In this document: positions 16,952 through 26,351 of the stretch, one piece after another | How the letters are laid out: each line of letters begins with the position of its first letter | Position numbering within the stretch: position 1 is the stretch's first letter | Assembly: GCF_030268045.1 (NCBI RefSeq) | Contig: NZ_BSDC01000001.1 | Span: 620,001 to 684,000 of the forward strand | Direction of reading: 5' to 3' | DNA from: Geothrix edaphica | GTDB lineage: Bacteria; Acidobacteriota; Holophagae; Holophagales; Holophagaceae | DNA length: 64,000 bases | The notes under the pieces: model-generated | The model's input: the letters and a program-made list of their open reading frames with translations, nothing else | Told to the model about the DNA's origin: nothing | Databases searched by the model: none | Program-made: the position numbers and the translations under genes

Positions 16952-18595
16952 GTGCGCTACCTGCTCTCCAACCTGCCGCTGAACCTGGGGGAGGAGGCGC
17001 TGGACCTCGCGAAGCCCCTGGCCCACGCCCTGGGCGGTGCCCCGAAGGACTACCACGCGGTCGCCCTGGAACGCCGCAGTCTGGACGCCCGCCACAAGGG
17101 CGCCATCCGCTTCCTGACGGCCCTCAGCTTCGATACGGAGCGCGCCCTGGAATTGGGCCCCCATCCAGGCGGACTCAAACTGGACCTGGCGCCGCCTGCC
17201 GCGCCCTATGCCGTGGCGCCGCCACCGCGCAGACCCCGAGTGGTGGTCGTGGGCAGCGGCCCCGCCGGCACCTTCTGCGCGCTGCGCCTGCTGGACTACG
17301 GCATCGAGCCCATCGTGCTGGAGCGCGGGCCCGCCATGGGCGAGCGGGTGCAGGCCATCGCGGGCCTGTGGAAGGAGGCGGTGCTGGATCCCGAGGCCAA
17401 CGCCCAGTTCGGCGAGGGCGGCGCGGGCACCTTCAGCGACGGCAAGCTCACCACGCGCATCGGCCATCCGGCCACCCGCTACGTGCTGGAGGCCTTCGTG
17501 CGCTTCGGCGCGAACCCGCGGATCCTCTACCTGGCCAAGCCCCACGTGGGCACAGACGTCATCCGCCGCTGCACGGTGCTCATCCGCAAGGAGGCCGAGG
17601 CTCGCGGCGCCCGGTACCGCTTCAAGGCCAGGCTGGCGGAGGTCCGCTTCGATGACCAGGGCCGCGTCCGCGCCGCGGTGCTGGCCAGCGGCGAGGAGCT
17701 CCCCTGCGAGGCCCTGGTGCTGGCGCCGGGCCACAGCGCCCGGGATACCTTCGAGATGCTGCATGGCCACGGCGTGGCCATGCGCCAGAAGCCCTTCGCC
17801 ATGGGCGTGCGCGTGGAGCACCCCCAGGACCTCATCGACCGGTCCCAGTACGGCCCCAGCGCAGGGCATCCCTCGCTGCCCGCCGCGGACTACAAGCTGG
17901 TCTGCAACTTCGGCCTGAACCGGGCCGCCTACAGCTTCTGCATGTGCCCCGGCGGCGAGGTCATCCAGTGCAGCAGCGAGGAGGGCGGCGTGGTGGTGAA
18001 CGGCATGAGCAACGAGAAGCGCGACTCGGGCTTCGCCAACTCGGGGCTGGTGGCCAAGGTGAACACCGCGGACTTCGGCAGCGACCACCTCCTCGGTGGC
18101 ATGTACTTCCAGCGGAAGTGGGAGCAGGCCGCCTTCCGCGCCGCAGGCGAGACCTACGGGGCCCCGGCCATGGCGGTGCAGGATTTCCTCAAGGGCCGCG
18201 CCACGGGCCGCCTGCCCCGCACCAGCTTCAGGCCCTTCGCCGTGGCGGCGGACCTGCGCACCTGCCTGCCGGACTTCGTGCGGGAGCAGCTGGCGGGAGC
18301 CCTGCCCACCTTCGACCAGAAGATCCACGGCTTTGCCAGCAGCCAGGCCATCCTGCTGGCCATCGAGAGCCGCACCAGCAGCCCCATCCAGCTCCTGCGG
18401 GGCGAGGACGGCCAGTCCGTGTCGCACCCGGGCCTCTACCCCTGCGGGGAGGGCGCAGGCTTCGCCGGCGGCATCACCTCCGCTGCCGTGGACGGCATCC
18501 GCGTGGCCGAGTGGATCGCCCAGGGAGCCGGCGCTCCGGTGTTCCAACCCTTCGAGAAGCAGGTCAGGGCAGGGGATCTGGCGAACGAGTACTGA
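16952..18595 (+). CDS. COG2509-type FAD-dependent dehydrogenase
   Basis: 547 residues from a GTG with GAGG upstream. An N-terminal ~90-residue domain precedes the dinucleotide-binding loop VVVGSGPAGTFCALRLL. Other family features are ANAQFGEGGAGTFSDGKLTT, the NGMSNEKRDSGFANSGL region, and a closing FAD contact CGEGAGFAGGITSAAVDG. The family is widespread but the physiological substrate is unknown. Its 3' end overlaps the convergent membrane-protein gene by 32 bases. Confidence 0.9.
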   Translation: MRYLLSNLPLNLGEEALDLAKPLAHALGGAPKDYHAVALERRSLDARHKGAIRFLTALSFDTERALELGPHPGGLKLDLAPPAAPYAVAPPPRRPRVVVVGSGPAGTFCALRLLDYGIEPIVLERGPAMGERVQAIAGLWKEAVLDPEANAQFGEGGAGTFSDGKLTTRIGHPATRYVLEAFVRFGANPRILYLAKPHVGTDVIRRCTVLIRKEAEARGARYRFKARLAEVRFDDQGRVRAAVLASGEELPCEALVLAPGHSARDTFEMLHGHGVAMRQKPFAMGVRVEHPQDLIDRSQYGPSAGHPSLPAADYKLVCNFGLNRAAYSFCMCPGGEVIQCSSEEGGVVVNGMSNEKRDSGFANSGLVAKVNTADFGSDHLLGGMYFQRKWEQAAFRAAGETYGAPAMAVQDFLKGRATGRLPRTSFRPFAVAADLRTCLPDFVREQLAGALPTFDQKIHGFASSQAILLAIESRTSSPIQLLRGEDGQSVSHPGLYPCGEGAGFAGGITSAAVDGIRVAEWIAQGAGAPVFQPFEKQVRAGDLANEY

Positions 18596-19496
18596 TCTGG
18601 GGCTGGGGGACCTCGATGATCCGCCAGTCCTCGCCGAACTGCTCCAGGAAGCCCAGGGAGTAGCAGCGGAAGAACACGAAGATGGGCAGGAAGGCCACGG
18701 AGCTGAGGTAGGGCAGGATGGCCACGCAGCAGGTGAGGCAGCAGCCGGCCAGGATCAGGATGAGCGCGGGGATCCACAGCAGGAAGGTCATCAGGTAGAA
18801 CCCGACGAAGCGCCAGCGGTTCCCGGGCAGGAGCTCCCGGCGCAGCACGGCCCAGGCCTCAGTGGTGCCGAGGTTCCGGCGATACATGATGGGCACCACG
18901 AAATCGCGCAGCAGCAGGCCGATGATCGCGATGGCCAGGAATCCGAGGAACAGGAGGCCTCCGGCGCTGATCGTCCCGGTGAGGGCGGAGGCCCCGAAAT
19001 GGCGGGCGTGGATGTCGGGCAGGGCGATGAGGACGCCGAGCCCGCCGCAGACGATGAGGAGGCCCAGCGAGGCGAGCAGCAGCATGAGCCGGAACCGGAA
19101 GAGGCGATTCCCCAGGTCCTGGAACCGGGTCCAGGGCTCCACGATCTCCGCCCGGTCCCGGGCGACGTTGTCCAGGAACATGAACTCGCCCCGGCTGCCC
19201 AGCCACTGGAACACCACCACGAGGCCGAGGATCAGGATGAAGAGCACCACGCCCAGGGCGATCACCAGCGGCAGGTGGGTGGAGACCCACTCCGTCACTG
19301 GACTGAAGTCAGGCGCGGTGGTGCGGGAGGAATGATCGAAGGGATTGCCGTTGACGTTGAAGGACCCGCCGTCCACCAGATTGGCGAGGAAGACGGAAAA
19401 GCCCAGCACGAACCACTTCCGGGCGCTGAAGGGCTCGAAGAGGATGCGCCTGACATGGGCCAGGGCGGGCTGGATGGGATCGGTGATGGAGATCAT
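18564..19496 (-). CDS. Multi-pass inner-membrane protein of unknown function
   Basis: 310 residues starting MISITDPIQPALAHVRRILF. Five or more hydrophobic segments are visible: WFVLGFSVFLANLV, then LPLVIALGVVLFILILGLVV, a Leu/Gly-rich pair around residues 160-235, and WIPALILILAGCCLTCCVAI near 265. A short amphipathic stretch with the motif FGEDWRII closes the protein. Similar proteins in Acidobacteria are annotated only as membrane proteins. It is divergent from the polyphosphate phosphotransferase (93-base gap). Confidence 0.75.
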   Translation of the reverse strand: MISITDPIQPALAHVRRILFEPFSARKWFVLGFSVFLANLVDGGSFNVNGNPFDHSSRTTAPDFSPVTEWVSTHLPLVIALGVVLFILILGLVVVFQWLGSRGEFMFLDNVARDRAEIVEPWTRFQDLGNRLFRFRLMLLLASLGLLIVCGGLGVLIALPDIHARHFGASALTGTISAGGLLFLGFLAIAIIGLLLRDFVVPIMYRRNLGTTEAWAVLRRELLPGNRWRFVGFYLMTFLLWIPALILILAGCCLTCCVAILPYLSSVAFLPIFVFFRCYSLGFLEQFGEDWRIIEVPQPQISTRSPDPLP

Positions 19497-19589
19497 GGTG
19501 GCCTCATCATTCCATGGCCTCCCTCCAGGCGGAAATCGGCTATCGTGGCTCCGAAGCCGCAGGATCAGGCGCACCGCCCCGGAGGAACC

Positions 19590-21065
19590 ATGTTCGAATC
19601 CGCGGAGCTCGGCCACAGGATCGACAAGGACGTGTGGGACCGGGAGGTCCCCCCCCTGCGGGAGGCGCTGCTGGACGCCCAGTACGACCTCGCGGCGGCG
19701 AAGTTCCCCGTGGTCATCCTGGTGGCGGGCGTGGACGGGGCCGGCAAGAGCGAGACCGTGAACACGCTCAACGAGTGGATGGATCCCAGGCACATCCAGA
19801 CCCACGGCCTGGCCGAGCCTTCGGACGAGGAGCGCGAGCGCCCCTACATGTGGCGCTACTGGCGCCTGCTGCCCCCCAAGGGGAAGATCGGGATCTTCGA
19901 TGGCTCCTGGTACACGTGGCCCATCCTCGAGCGGGCCTATGGCCGCATCAAGACCTCGGACCTGGACCAGGACATGGCCCGGGTGGCGCGCTTCGAGCAG
20001 ATGCTCATCCACGAAGGGGCCCTGGTGCTGAAGTTCTGGATGCACCTTGGCAAGACCGTCCAGAAGAAGCGGCTCAAGAGCCTGGAGAAGGATCCGAAGA
20101 CGAGCTGGCGGGTGACGCCCCGGGACTGGAAGCACTTCGAGATGTACGACACCTTCCGGCAGGTGGCCGAGCGGGCCCTGCGCGCCACCAGCACGGGGGA
20201 CGCCCCCTGGATCGTGGTGGAGGCCACGGATCCCCGCTACCAGCGGCTCACGGTGGGCAGGATCCTGCTGGAGCGCCTGCGGGCCCGGCTGGATCATCCC
20301 GCGCCGGTGGTCCCCCCGCCGCCCTCCCAGCCGCCGGCACCCACCCTGGATGGCGTGAACATCCTCAAGGCCCTGGACCTGTCCAAACGCATGGACAAGA
20401 AAGACTACGAGGAGGAGCTGCTCATCCTCCAGGGGAAGCTGAACCTGCTCACCCGGCACCGGAACTTCCGGAAGCATGCCGTGGTGCTGGTGTTCGAGGG
20501 GGTGGACGCCGCAGGGAAGGGCGGAGGCATCCGGCGCATCACCCAGGCCCTGGACGCCCGCCGGTACCACATCCACCCCACGGCCGCGCCCACGGAGGAG
20601 GAGCGGGCCCAGCCGTACCTCTGGCGCTTCTGGCGGAACCTGCCGCGCCGGGGCGAGGTGGCCATCTACGACCGCAGCTGGTACGGCCGGGTGCTGGTGG
20701 AGCGCGTGGAGGGCTTCTGCTCCGAGGCCGACTGGCGGCGGGCCTACAGCGAGATCAACGACTTCGAGGACCAGGTGGTGCGGAACCGCAGCCTCCTGCT
20801 GAAGTTCTGGCTGTCCATCAGCCAGGAGGAGCAGCTGCGCCGCTTCGAGGAACGGGAGACCACCCCGTTCAAGCGGTTCAAGATCACCGAGGAGGACTGG
20901 CGCAACCGCGAGAAGTGGCCCGCCTACGAGGCCGCCACCTGCGATATGCTGGACCGCACTAGCACCGAGATCGCCCCCTGGACCCTCGTCGAGAGCGAGG
21001 ACAAGCACTTCGGGCGGATCAAGATCCTCAGGACCCTCGTGCAGCGGCTGGAGGATGAGCTATAG
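19590..21065 (+). CDS. pap: Polyphosphate:AMP phosphotransferase (two-domain PPK2)
   Basis: 491 residues. Two PPK2 domains are fused. Domain 1 (about 1-225) has a Walker A-like VAGVDGAGKSETVN and IFDGSWYTWPI. Domain 2 (about 270-490) has VFEGVDAAGKGGGIRRI and IYDRSWYGRVLVERVEGF with the catalytic Asp-Arg. Fused PPK2 proteins (class II) transfer phosphate from polyphosphate to AMP, forming ADP. The first copy has Gly-Ser instead of Arg-Ser in the second motif, consistent with an inactive or structural N-terminal domain. GGAGG precedes the ATG. Confidence 0.92.
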   Translation: MFESAELGHRIDKDVWDREVPPLREALLDAQYDLAAAKFPVVILVAGVDGAGKSETVNTLNEWMDPRHIQTHGLAEPSDEERERPYMWRYWRLLPPKGKIGIFDGSWYTWPILERAYGRIKTSDLDQDMARVARFEQMLIHEGALVLKFWMHLGKTVQKKRLKSLEKDPKTSWRVTPRDWKHFEMYDTFRQVAERALRATSTGDAPWIVVEATDPRYQRLTVGRILLERLRARLDHPAPVVPPPPSQPPAPTLDGVNILKALDLSKRMDKKDYEEELLILQGKLNLLTRHRNFRKHAVVLVFEGVDAAGKGGGIRRITQALDARRYHIHPTAAPTEEERAQPYLWRFWRNLPRRGEVAIYDRSWYGRVLVERVEGFCSEADWRRAYSEINDFEDQVVRNRSLLLKFWLSISQEEQLRRFEERETTPFKRFKITEEDWRNREKWPAYEAATCDMLDRTSTEIAPWTLVESEDKHFGRIKILRTLVQRLEDEL

Positions 21066-21127
21066 GATTCAACGCCTGGGACGCCCCATCTCCCTACGAC
21101 ACGACTGATCTGGCGAGATCCTCCTCC

Positions 21128-21733
21128 ATGCCGACCCATCCTCCCCTCCCACCGCCCCAGGCCGTGCAGCCCGCCGCGGAACTGCCGCTCCTCCCCGGCT
21201 CAGACCCCATCATCCTCGGGGCGTTCCAATGGGCGCTGGCGCATTCCCCCAGCCTGCAGCAGGTGGTCCAGCAGCTGCCCGGGGCCGATCGGAAGGCCCG
21301 CTACCGGTTGGTCCCAGGCATGGCTCCGAACTACGGGGAGCTCCGCATCCGGCCGCTGGAGGACATCTACGACATCGACATCGTGGTGCCCATCCTCGCC
21401 TGGAGCCGCTGTGGGGACGCGCTTGAGCCTTGGGTGGCCAGCGCGCTGTTCCTGGCCCTGGAGACCGCGAGCAAGGGGAGATACAAGGAGACGGGGGATC
21501 CGCAGCACTTTCACTTCATCGGCAAGACCAGGGAGGGAGCCTTCGCCTTCCAGGCCAAGGTCCGGGAGGAACTGGCCTTGGCGGATCCCGCACGGATGAA
21601 GGATCTCCCCGACGGGCAGCTCATCTACCGCTACGAGTTCAGGCCCGGGACCTACCCGCCTTCAACCTCCCGGGATGTTCCCCGGTTTTCCAAGCCCCCT
21701 GTGCGCCGGCCCCTTCCCCCGGGCGTGTCCTGA
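21128..21733 (+). CDS. Hypothetical protein
   Basis: 201 residues, no signal peptide or membrane segment. Pro-rich tails flank a central compact domain (about 25-165) with PGSDPIILGAFQWALAHSP, GELRIRPLEDIYDIDIVVPI and the basic-aromatic DPQHFHFIGKTREG. I do not recognise a family. It lies between the polyphosphate phosphotransferase (62 bases upstream) and the convergent PPSR gene. Codon use is like the neighbours, which supports a real gene. Confidence 0.6.
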   Translation: MPTHPPLPPPQAVQPAAELPLLPGSDPIILGAFQWALAHSPSLQQVVQQLPGADRKARYRLVPGMAPNYGELRIRPLEDIYDIDIVVPILAWSRCGDALEPWVASALFLALETASKGRYKETGDPQHFHFIGKTREGAFAFQAKVREELALADPARMKDLPDGQLIYRYEFRPGTYPPSTSRDVPRFSKPPVRRPLPPGVS

Positions 21734-21765
21734 GGCACCAGGAGGGACTTTCAGCGTTCGACGGT

Positions 21766-22593
21766 TCAGACCGCCCGCTCCTTGCCGAACACCCGGTCCA
21801 GCACCAGGCCCGCGGTCTCTTCGATGCTGCGGCCGGTGACGTCGAGGACGGGCCAGCGGCGGTGCTGCTTGAAGACTTCGTCGGCATAGACGAGCTCATC
21901 GAGGATGCGGCCCAGGTCGCTGTAGCTGTCGGCGCTGCCGGTGGCGCCCAGGCGCTTCAGGCGGTAGGCGCGGATCTCCTGGAGCCGGTCCGGCTGGATG
22001 GTGAGGCCCACGATGCGGCCCTGGGGGATGGTGTCGAGCTCGGGAGGCGGAGGGACGCCGGGCACGAGGGGCACGTTCAGCACCTTGTAGCCTTCCATGG
22101 CGAGATACATGGAGAGGGGGGTCTTGCTGGTGCGGCTGATGCCCACCAGCACGATGTCCGCGTCGGGCAGGCCTCCCATGTCGATGCCGTCATCGAATTT
22201 CAGGGCGAACTCGATGGCCTCGATGCGGCGGAAGTACTTGTCGCCCACCGCATGGAAGCTGCCGGGGCGCTCCTCGGGGCGCTCCCGCAGGTAGAGGGCC
22301 AGGGTGTCCAGCAGGTTGCCGAAGAGGTCCACCTGGGTGAGCCGCAGCTCCGCGCAGCGGTCCGCCAGGTAGAAGCGCATCTCCCGGGAGACGGTGGTGT
22401 GGATGATGACGGCGCGCTTGTCCGCGGCCATCTGGAGCACCCGGTCCATGTCCTCCTTGGACCGGACGTTCTGGAACCGGCGCACCAGGGCGGAGCTCTC
22501 GCCCTTGGCAAACTGGGTCAGGGCCGCCTGGACCATGCGCTGGGCGGTCTCGCCGGAACCTCCCGACACCACGTAGATGGGCTGCCTGTCCAT
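21766..22593 (-). CDS. Phosphoenolpyruvate synthetase regulatory protein (PPSR kinase/pyrophosphorylase, DUF299)
   Basis: 275 residues. The family signature is VVSGGSGETAQRMVQAAL at the N-terminus, a Walker-like VGISRTSKTPLSMYLA near residue 150, KVLNVPLVPGVPPP, and GLTIQPDRLQEIR. Members phosphorylate and dephosphorylate PEP synthetase or pyruvate-phosphate dikinase with ADP and Pi. The target enzyme is not in the window. The divergent histidine kinase starts 22 bases away, so the two promoters must overlap the coding starts. Confidence 0.92.
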   Translation of the reverse strand: MDRQPIYVVSGGSGETAQRMVQAALTQFAKGESSALVRRFQNVRSKEDMDRVLQMAADKRAVIIHTTVSREMRFYLADRCAELRLTQVDLFGNLLDTLALYLRERPEERPGSFHAVGDKYFRRIEAIEFALKFDDGIDMGGLPDADIVLVGISRTSKTPLSMYLAMEGYKVLNVPLVPGVPPPPELDTIPQGRIVGLTIQPDRLQEIRAYRLKRLGATGSADSYSDLGRILDELVYADEVFKQHRRWPVLDVTGRSIEETAGLVLDRVFGKERAV

Positions 22594-22615
22594 GGAAAGA
22601 GCATACCCTGGGGTG

Positions 22616-23758
22616 ATGGAACCGCTGTCCCGTACCCTCGTGTGGCTGGCGATGGCCCTCCCGGCCGGCGTGGCGATCGGCGGCGTGGCCGTGGTCCTCG
22701 CGCGCTGGGCGCGGATCCACCGCCGCGCCAAGGCGGACCCCGAGGCGCTCCTGCTCTCGGCCGTGTCCGGCAGCCTCCGGGAGCGGGGCGAGCTGGCCAA
22801 CTCCCTGGGCGAGCTGCGCACGGTCCATGAGCGGCTGCTGGATGCGCTGCCCACGGGCGTGCTCTGGGTGGACCAGCGGCAGCGCCTGGCGGCCCTGAAC
22901 CGGCGCGGCTGCGAGCTGCTGGGCGTCCGGCCCGGCGTCGTGGGCCTGGAGGCGGCCTTCGTGCTGGAGCCCTTCCCCTGGTTGCGGGAGGCCCTGGGCC
23001 GGGAACCCGGGCCCGCCTGGCGCTGCGCCGCCGGGGGCCGCCGCTGGCGGCTCCAGCGCATCGAGGCTCCGGACCGCATCGGCGCGCTGGTGCAGTTCGA
23101 GGATGTCACCGAGGCCGAGGCCGAGGAGCATCGTCGCCAGCTGCGGGAACGCTTCGCGGACCTGGGCGAGATGACGGCGGGCGTGGCCCACCAGCTCAAG
23201 AACGGCCTGGCGGTGCTCAAGGGCCGGGGGCAGATGCTGAAGCGGGCTGGCCATGGGGAGGCCGCGGAGGACCTGCTGGAGGAGACCGAGGATCTGGAGC
23301 GGATGGTCCAGCGCTTTCTCCAGTGGGCGAAGCCGCTGGATCCGGTGGCGGAGCCGCTCCGCCTCGAGGAGGCCGCCGCCCAGGCCCTGGTGGAGCTGAA
23401 GCGCCGGCCCATGAGCCAGGGTCGCCAGCTGGCGGTGGAAGGGGAGGGCGGGGCCACGGGCGACCCGCTGCTGCTCCACCAGGCCCTGGTGAACCTGCTG
23501 GAGAACGCCTGCCAGGCCACGCCGCTCGGGGGCCGGATCCTGCTGCGGGTCGCCCCCGGGCGGATCGACATCCTCGACGATGGGCCCGGGCTGTCGGAGG
23601 ACACGGCCATCCGCATGCTCCGGCCCTTCGAAAGCGGCCGGCCGGACGGCACGGGCCTGGGGCTTCCCCTGGCCCTGAAGTGGCTGAATGCCCAGGGGGC
23701 CGATCTGCGCCTGGTGCCCCGTCCCGAGGGCGGCACCTGTGCGGAGATCCGCTGGTAG
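22616..23758 (+). CDS. Membrane sensor histidine kinase with PAS domain
   Basis: 380 residues. One N-terminal membrane helix (LVWLAMALPAGVAIGGVAVV), then a PAS domain (LLDALPTGVLWVDQRQRLAAL to about residue 165), then the H-box with His192 in TAGVAHQLKNGLAVLKG. The ATPase domain has VNLLENACQAT (N box), IDILDDGPGLS (G1) and GRPDGTGLGLPLAL (G2). All catalytic boxes look intact. An earlier ATG at 22577 would overlap the divergent gene. No response regulator is adjacent; such orphan kinases of the NtrB type often pair with distant NtrC-type regulators. Confidence 0.88.
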   Translation: MEPLSRTLVWLAMALPAGVAIGGVAVVLARWARIHRRAKADPEALLLSAVSGSLRERGELANSLGELRTVHERLLDALPTGVLWVDQRQRLAALNRRGCELLGVRPGVVGLEAAFVLEPFPWLREALGREPGPAWRCAAGGRRWRLQRIEAPDRIGALVQFEDVTEAEAEEHRRQLRERFADLGEMTAGVAHQLKNGLAVLKGRGQMLKRAGHGEAAEDLLEETEDLERMVQRFLQWAKPLDPVAEPLRLEEAAAQALVELKRRPMSQGRQLAVEGEGGATGDPLLLHQALVNLLENACQATPLGGRILLRVAPGRIDILDDGPGLSEDTAIRMLRPFESGRPDGTGLGLPLALKWLNAQGADLRLVPRPEGGTCAEIRW

Positions 23759-23778
23759 GACGCTGGTAACTTGATGTC

Positions 23779-25488
23779 ATGAAGATCGCGCTCCTTCAGC
23801 TCAACGCCCGCCTCGGCGACCCCGAGGGCAACGGCCGGGCCCTGGAGGCGGCCTACGCCGAGGCGGTGACCCGGGGCGCGGAGCTGGTCCTGGCGCCCGA
23901 GCTGGCCATTCCGGGCTACCTGGCGGAGGATCGCCTCTGGGAGACGGGCCTCCGGCGGCGCATCGAGCGGGAATCCCACCGGCTGGCGGCGCTGTCCGGG
24001 CCCGTGCCGCTGCTCTTCGGGACCGCCCGCCCGGCACCCTCCGGACGCCTCTGGAACGAGCTGTGGTGGTGCGAGGGCGGGGCCCTCCGCCACTGCGCGC
24101 ACAAGCGCGTGCTGCCCAGCTACGACATCTTCGACGAACACCGCTATTTCGAGCCGGATCCCTCGCCCCAGCCGCTGGTGGCCTTCCGGGGGCACCGCAT
24201 CGGCCTCTCCATCTGCGAAGACCTCTGGGCGGATCCCCAGCTGGGGAATGCCCCCGTGGGCTACGGGGTGGATCCCATCGCGGACCTGGCCGCGGCGGGG
24301 GCCACGCTGATCCTCAACGGCAGCGCCAGCCCCAGCGGGCTGGGGAGCTACCTGCCGCCGGGTCGCAGCGCCCCCTGGGCCATCCCCTCGAAGGATGCCC
24401 AGCGGCAGCGCCTGCTGCCGGGCCTGGCCCAGAAACACGGGGTCCCCATCGCCTACGCCAGCCGGGTGGGGGCCGAGAGCTGGCTGCTCTTCGACGGCGG
24501 CTCGGGCCTGGCGCTCCCGGACGGCCGCTGGCAGGGTTGCGAACCGTTCCACGAGGGGCCACACCTGGTGGATACCAGCCAGCCCGGCGAGGCCTGGCGC
24601 ACCGTGGCGGAGGCTTCCTGGCTGCGGACCGCGCTGGTGATGGGGATCCGCGACAACCTGGCCAAGCAGGGGCTCGAGGCGCTGGTGCTGGGACTCTCCG
24701 GCGGCATCGACAGCGCCGTGGCCGCGGCCCTCGCCGTGGAGGCCCTCGGCCCCGGCCGGGTGCTGGGCGTGGCCCTCCCCACGCGGTTCAGCAGCGGGGA
24801 GAGTTCCGCCCTGGCGGAGCAGCAGGCCCGGCAGCTCGGCCTGGGCTTCCTGGACATCAACGTCGATGCGCCTTTCGCCGGGTTCACCGCGGCCCTGGAG
24901 CAGGCCCTGCCGGACCGCGCCTTCGGCCTCACGGACGAGAACCTGCAGAGCCGGTGCCGCGGCAGCCTGCTCATGGCGCTGACCTCGGAGCCGGAGATCC
25001 ACCACCGCCTCGGCACCAGCCGCGTGGCCGTGCTGAACACGGGGAACAAGAGCGAAGCCGCCACCGGCTACTTCACGCTCTACGGCGATGGCATCGGCGC
25101 CTTCGCCCCCCTGGGGGACTGCCTCAAGGCCCGGGTCTATGCCGTGGCGCGGGAGCTGGGGGATGCCGTGCCCCGGGGCGTGGTGGAGCGCCCCCCCACG
25201 GCGGAGCTGCGACCGGGCCAGACAGATGAGGCCAGTCTCCTGCCCTACGCCCAGCTGGACGCCATCCTGGGCGCAGCCCTGGAGGCCCAGCGCCCCGAGG
25301 AGGGGCTCGGGGACGACCTGGCGCTGGTGCTGGAAGGGGCCGCCCTGGATCAGGCCCGGACCTCGCTCCCCCGCATCCTGGGTCTCCTGCGCCGCTCGGA
25401 ATTCAAGCGGCGGCAGCTGCCCTTCGCGTTCAAGGTGAGCCCCAAGGCCTTCGGTGCAGGCCGGAGGATCCCCCTCACAAGCCTATGA
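23779..25488 (+). CDS. nadE: Glutamine-dependent NAD+ synthetase
   Basis: 569 residues. The N-terminal nitrilase-type glutaminase domain (about 1-270) has the triad Glu (VLAPELAIPGY), Lys (HKRVLPSY) and Cys (SICEDLWADP). The C-terminal synthetase domain (about 285-569) has the ATP pyrophosphatase loop LSGGIDSAVAAALAVEAL and NTGNKSEAATGYFTLYGDG. It amidates nicotinic acid adenine dinucleotide, using glutamine as the nitrogen source. It begins 20 bases after the histidine kinase stop and may be transcribed with it. Confidence 0.96.
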   Translation: MKIALLQLNARLGDPEGNGRALEAAYAEAVTRGAELVLAPELAIPGYLAEDRLWETGLRRRIERESHRLAALSGPVPLLFGTARPAPSGRLWNELWWCEGGALRHCAHKRVLPSYDIFDEHRYFEPDPSPQPLVAFRGHRIGLSICEDLWADPQLGNAPVGYGVDPIADLAAAGATLILNGSASPSGLGSYLPPGRSAPWAIPSKDAQRQRLLPGLAQKHGVPIAYASRVGAESWLLFDGGSGLALPDGRWQGCEPFHEGPHLVDTSQPGEAWRTVAEASWLRTALVMGIRDNLAKQGLEALVLGLSGGIDSAVAAALAVEALGPGRVLGVALPTRFSSGESSALAEQQARQLGLGFLDINVDAPFAGFTAALEQALPDRAFGLTDENLQSRCRGSLLMALTSEPEIHHRLGTSRVAVLNTGNKSEAATGYFTLYGDGIGAFAPLGDCLKARVYAVARELGDAVPRGVVERPPTAELRPGQTDEASLLPYAQLDAILGAALEAQRPEEGLGDDLALVLEGAALDQARTSLPRILGLLRRSEFKRRQLPFAFKVSPKAFGAGRRIPLTSL

Positions 25489-25522
25489 AAACCCGCATGG
25501 CCGCGATATTCTGGCCCTCCTG

Positions 25523-25609
<87 letters not shown>

Positions 25610-25761
25610 ACTTCCACGATTAATTGACCACAATCTCCTTGAATGGATGTCCGCGGAAGTCTACATTCGGCTGTCAGTCCCCCCGTTTGAAGATCCGAGT
25701 CGAGCGCCTGTCGGCCCCTGACCGGATCCCACTGCTGTTCGCCACGAAAAGGACCCGGACC

Positions 25762-26166
25762 ATGGAAGTCGTTTGGAACACCCGCTACAACACGGGCATC
25801 CAGATCATCGACGAACAGCACCAGGAACTTTTCGCCACCGTCGATCGCCTCAGGAGTTCCGTCCAGTCCGGGGCGGACCGGACGGAGATCGAGACCCTCC
25901 TGGCCACGCTGGTCAGCCATTCCGAGCGCCACTTCGCCACCGAGGAAGCCTTCATGGCGCGGTTCGGGTACCCGGACCTGACCCAGCACGTGGCCGAGCA
26001 CGCCTCCATGCTCACCAGCCTCCATGAGCTGCACAACAAGTTTCGGGAGAGCCACCACACCCTGGCGCTGATGATCCCGACCTTCATGGAAGGCTGGTTG
26101 AAGCACCACATCAGCGATGGGGACTTCGGCTTCGTGACCTTCCTGAAATCCCGGAACTTGGCCTGA
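25762..26166 (+). CDS. Bacteriohemerythrin
   Basis: 134 residues. The single hemerythrin domain has its iron ligands in order: His in WNTRYNTGIQIIDEQHQEL, His and Glu in HSERHFATEEAF, His in TQHVAEHASM, and His/Asp in WLKHHISDGD. AAGGA lies upstream of the ATG. These proteins bind O2 reversibly at a di-iron centre and serve in oxygen storage or sensing. It lies alone between tRNA-Leu and the large TonB receptor. Confidence 0.95.
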   Translation: MEVVWNTRYNTGIQIIDEQHQELFATVDRLRSSVQSGADRTEIETLLATLVSHSERHFATEEAFMARFGYPDLTQHVAEHASMLTSLHELHNKFRESHHTLALMIPTFMEGWLKHHISDGDFGFVTFLKSRNLA

Positions 26167-26351
26167 CCTGGGCTCCGCCTGTGACGGCCGGGTGACGGCC
26201 GTCGGGAATTTCCGGGAATTTTCCGGGTGAAAAAGGCACTTGAGCCGTTTGGCCAGGATCGGAGATCCTTGGACTCTCCCCTGCCACGGATAACCGGAAG
26301 AACCGGGATCCTCCATCCACCGACGGCCAGACCCCTGGCCCAGGAGCGACG

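Noticed and set aside
18096-19589. Extended upstream frame of the polyphosphate phosphotransferase
   Set aside because: It runs through the flavoprotein and antisense to the membrane-protein gene; the GGAGG-linked ATG at 19590 and the domain boundary define the start.
21766-25005. A 1079-codon frame on the minus strand
   Set aside because: Only its last 275 codons (the PPSR gene) are real; the rest is antisense to the histidine kinase and nadE.
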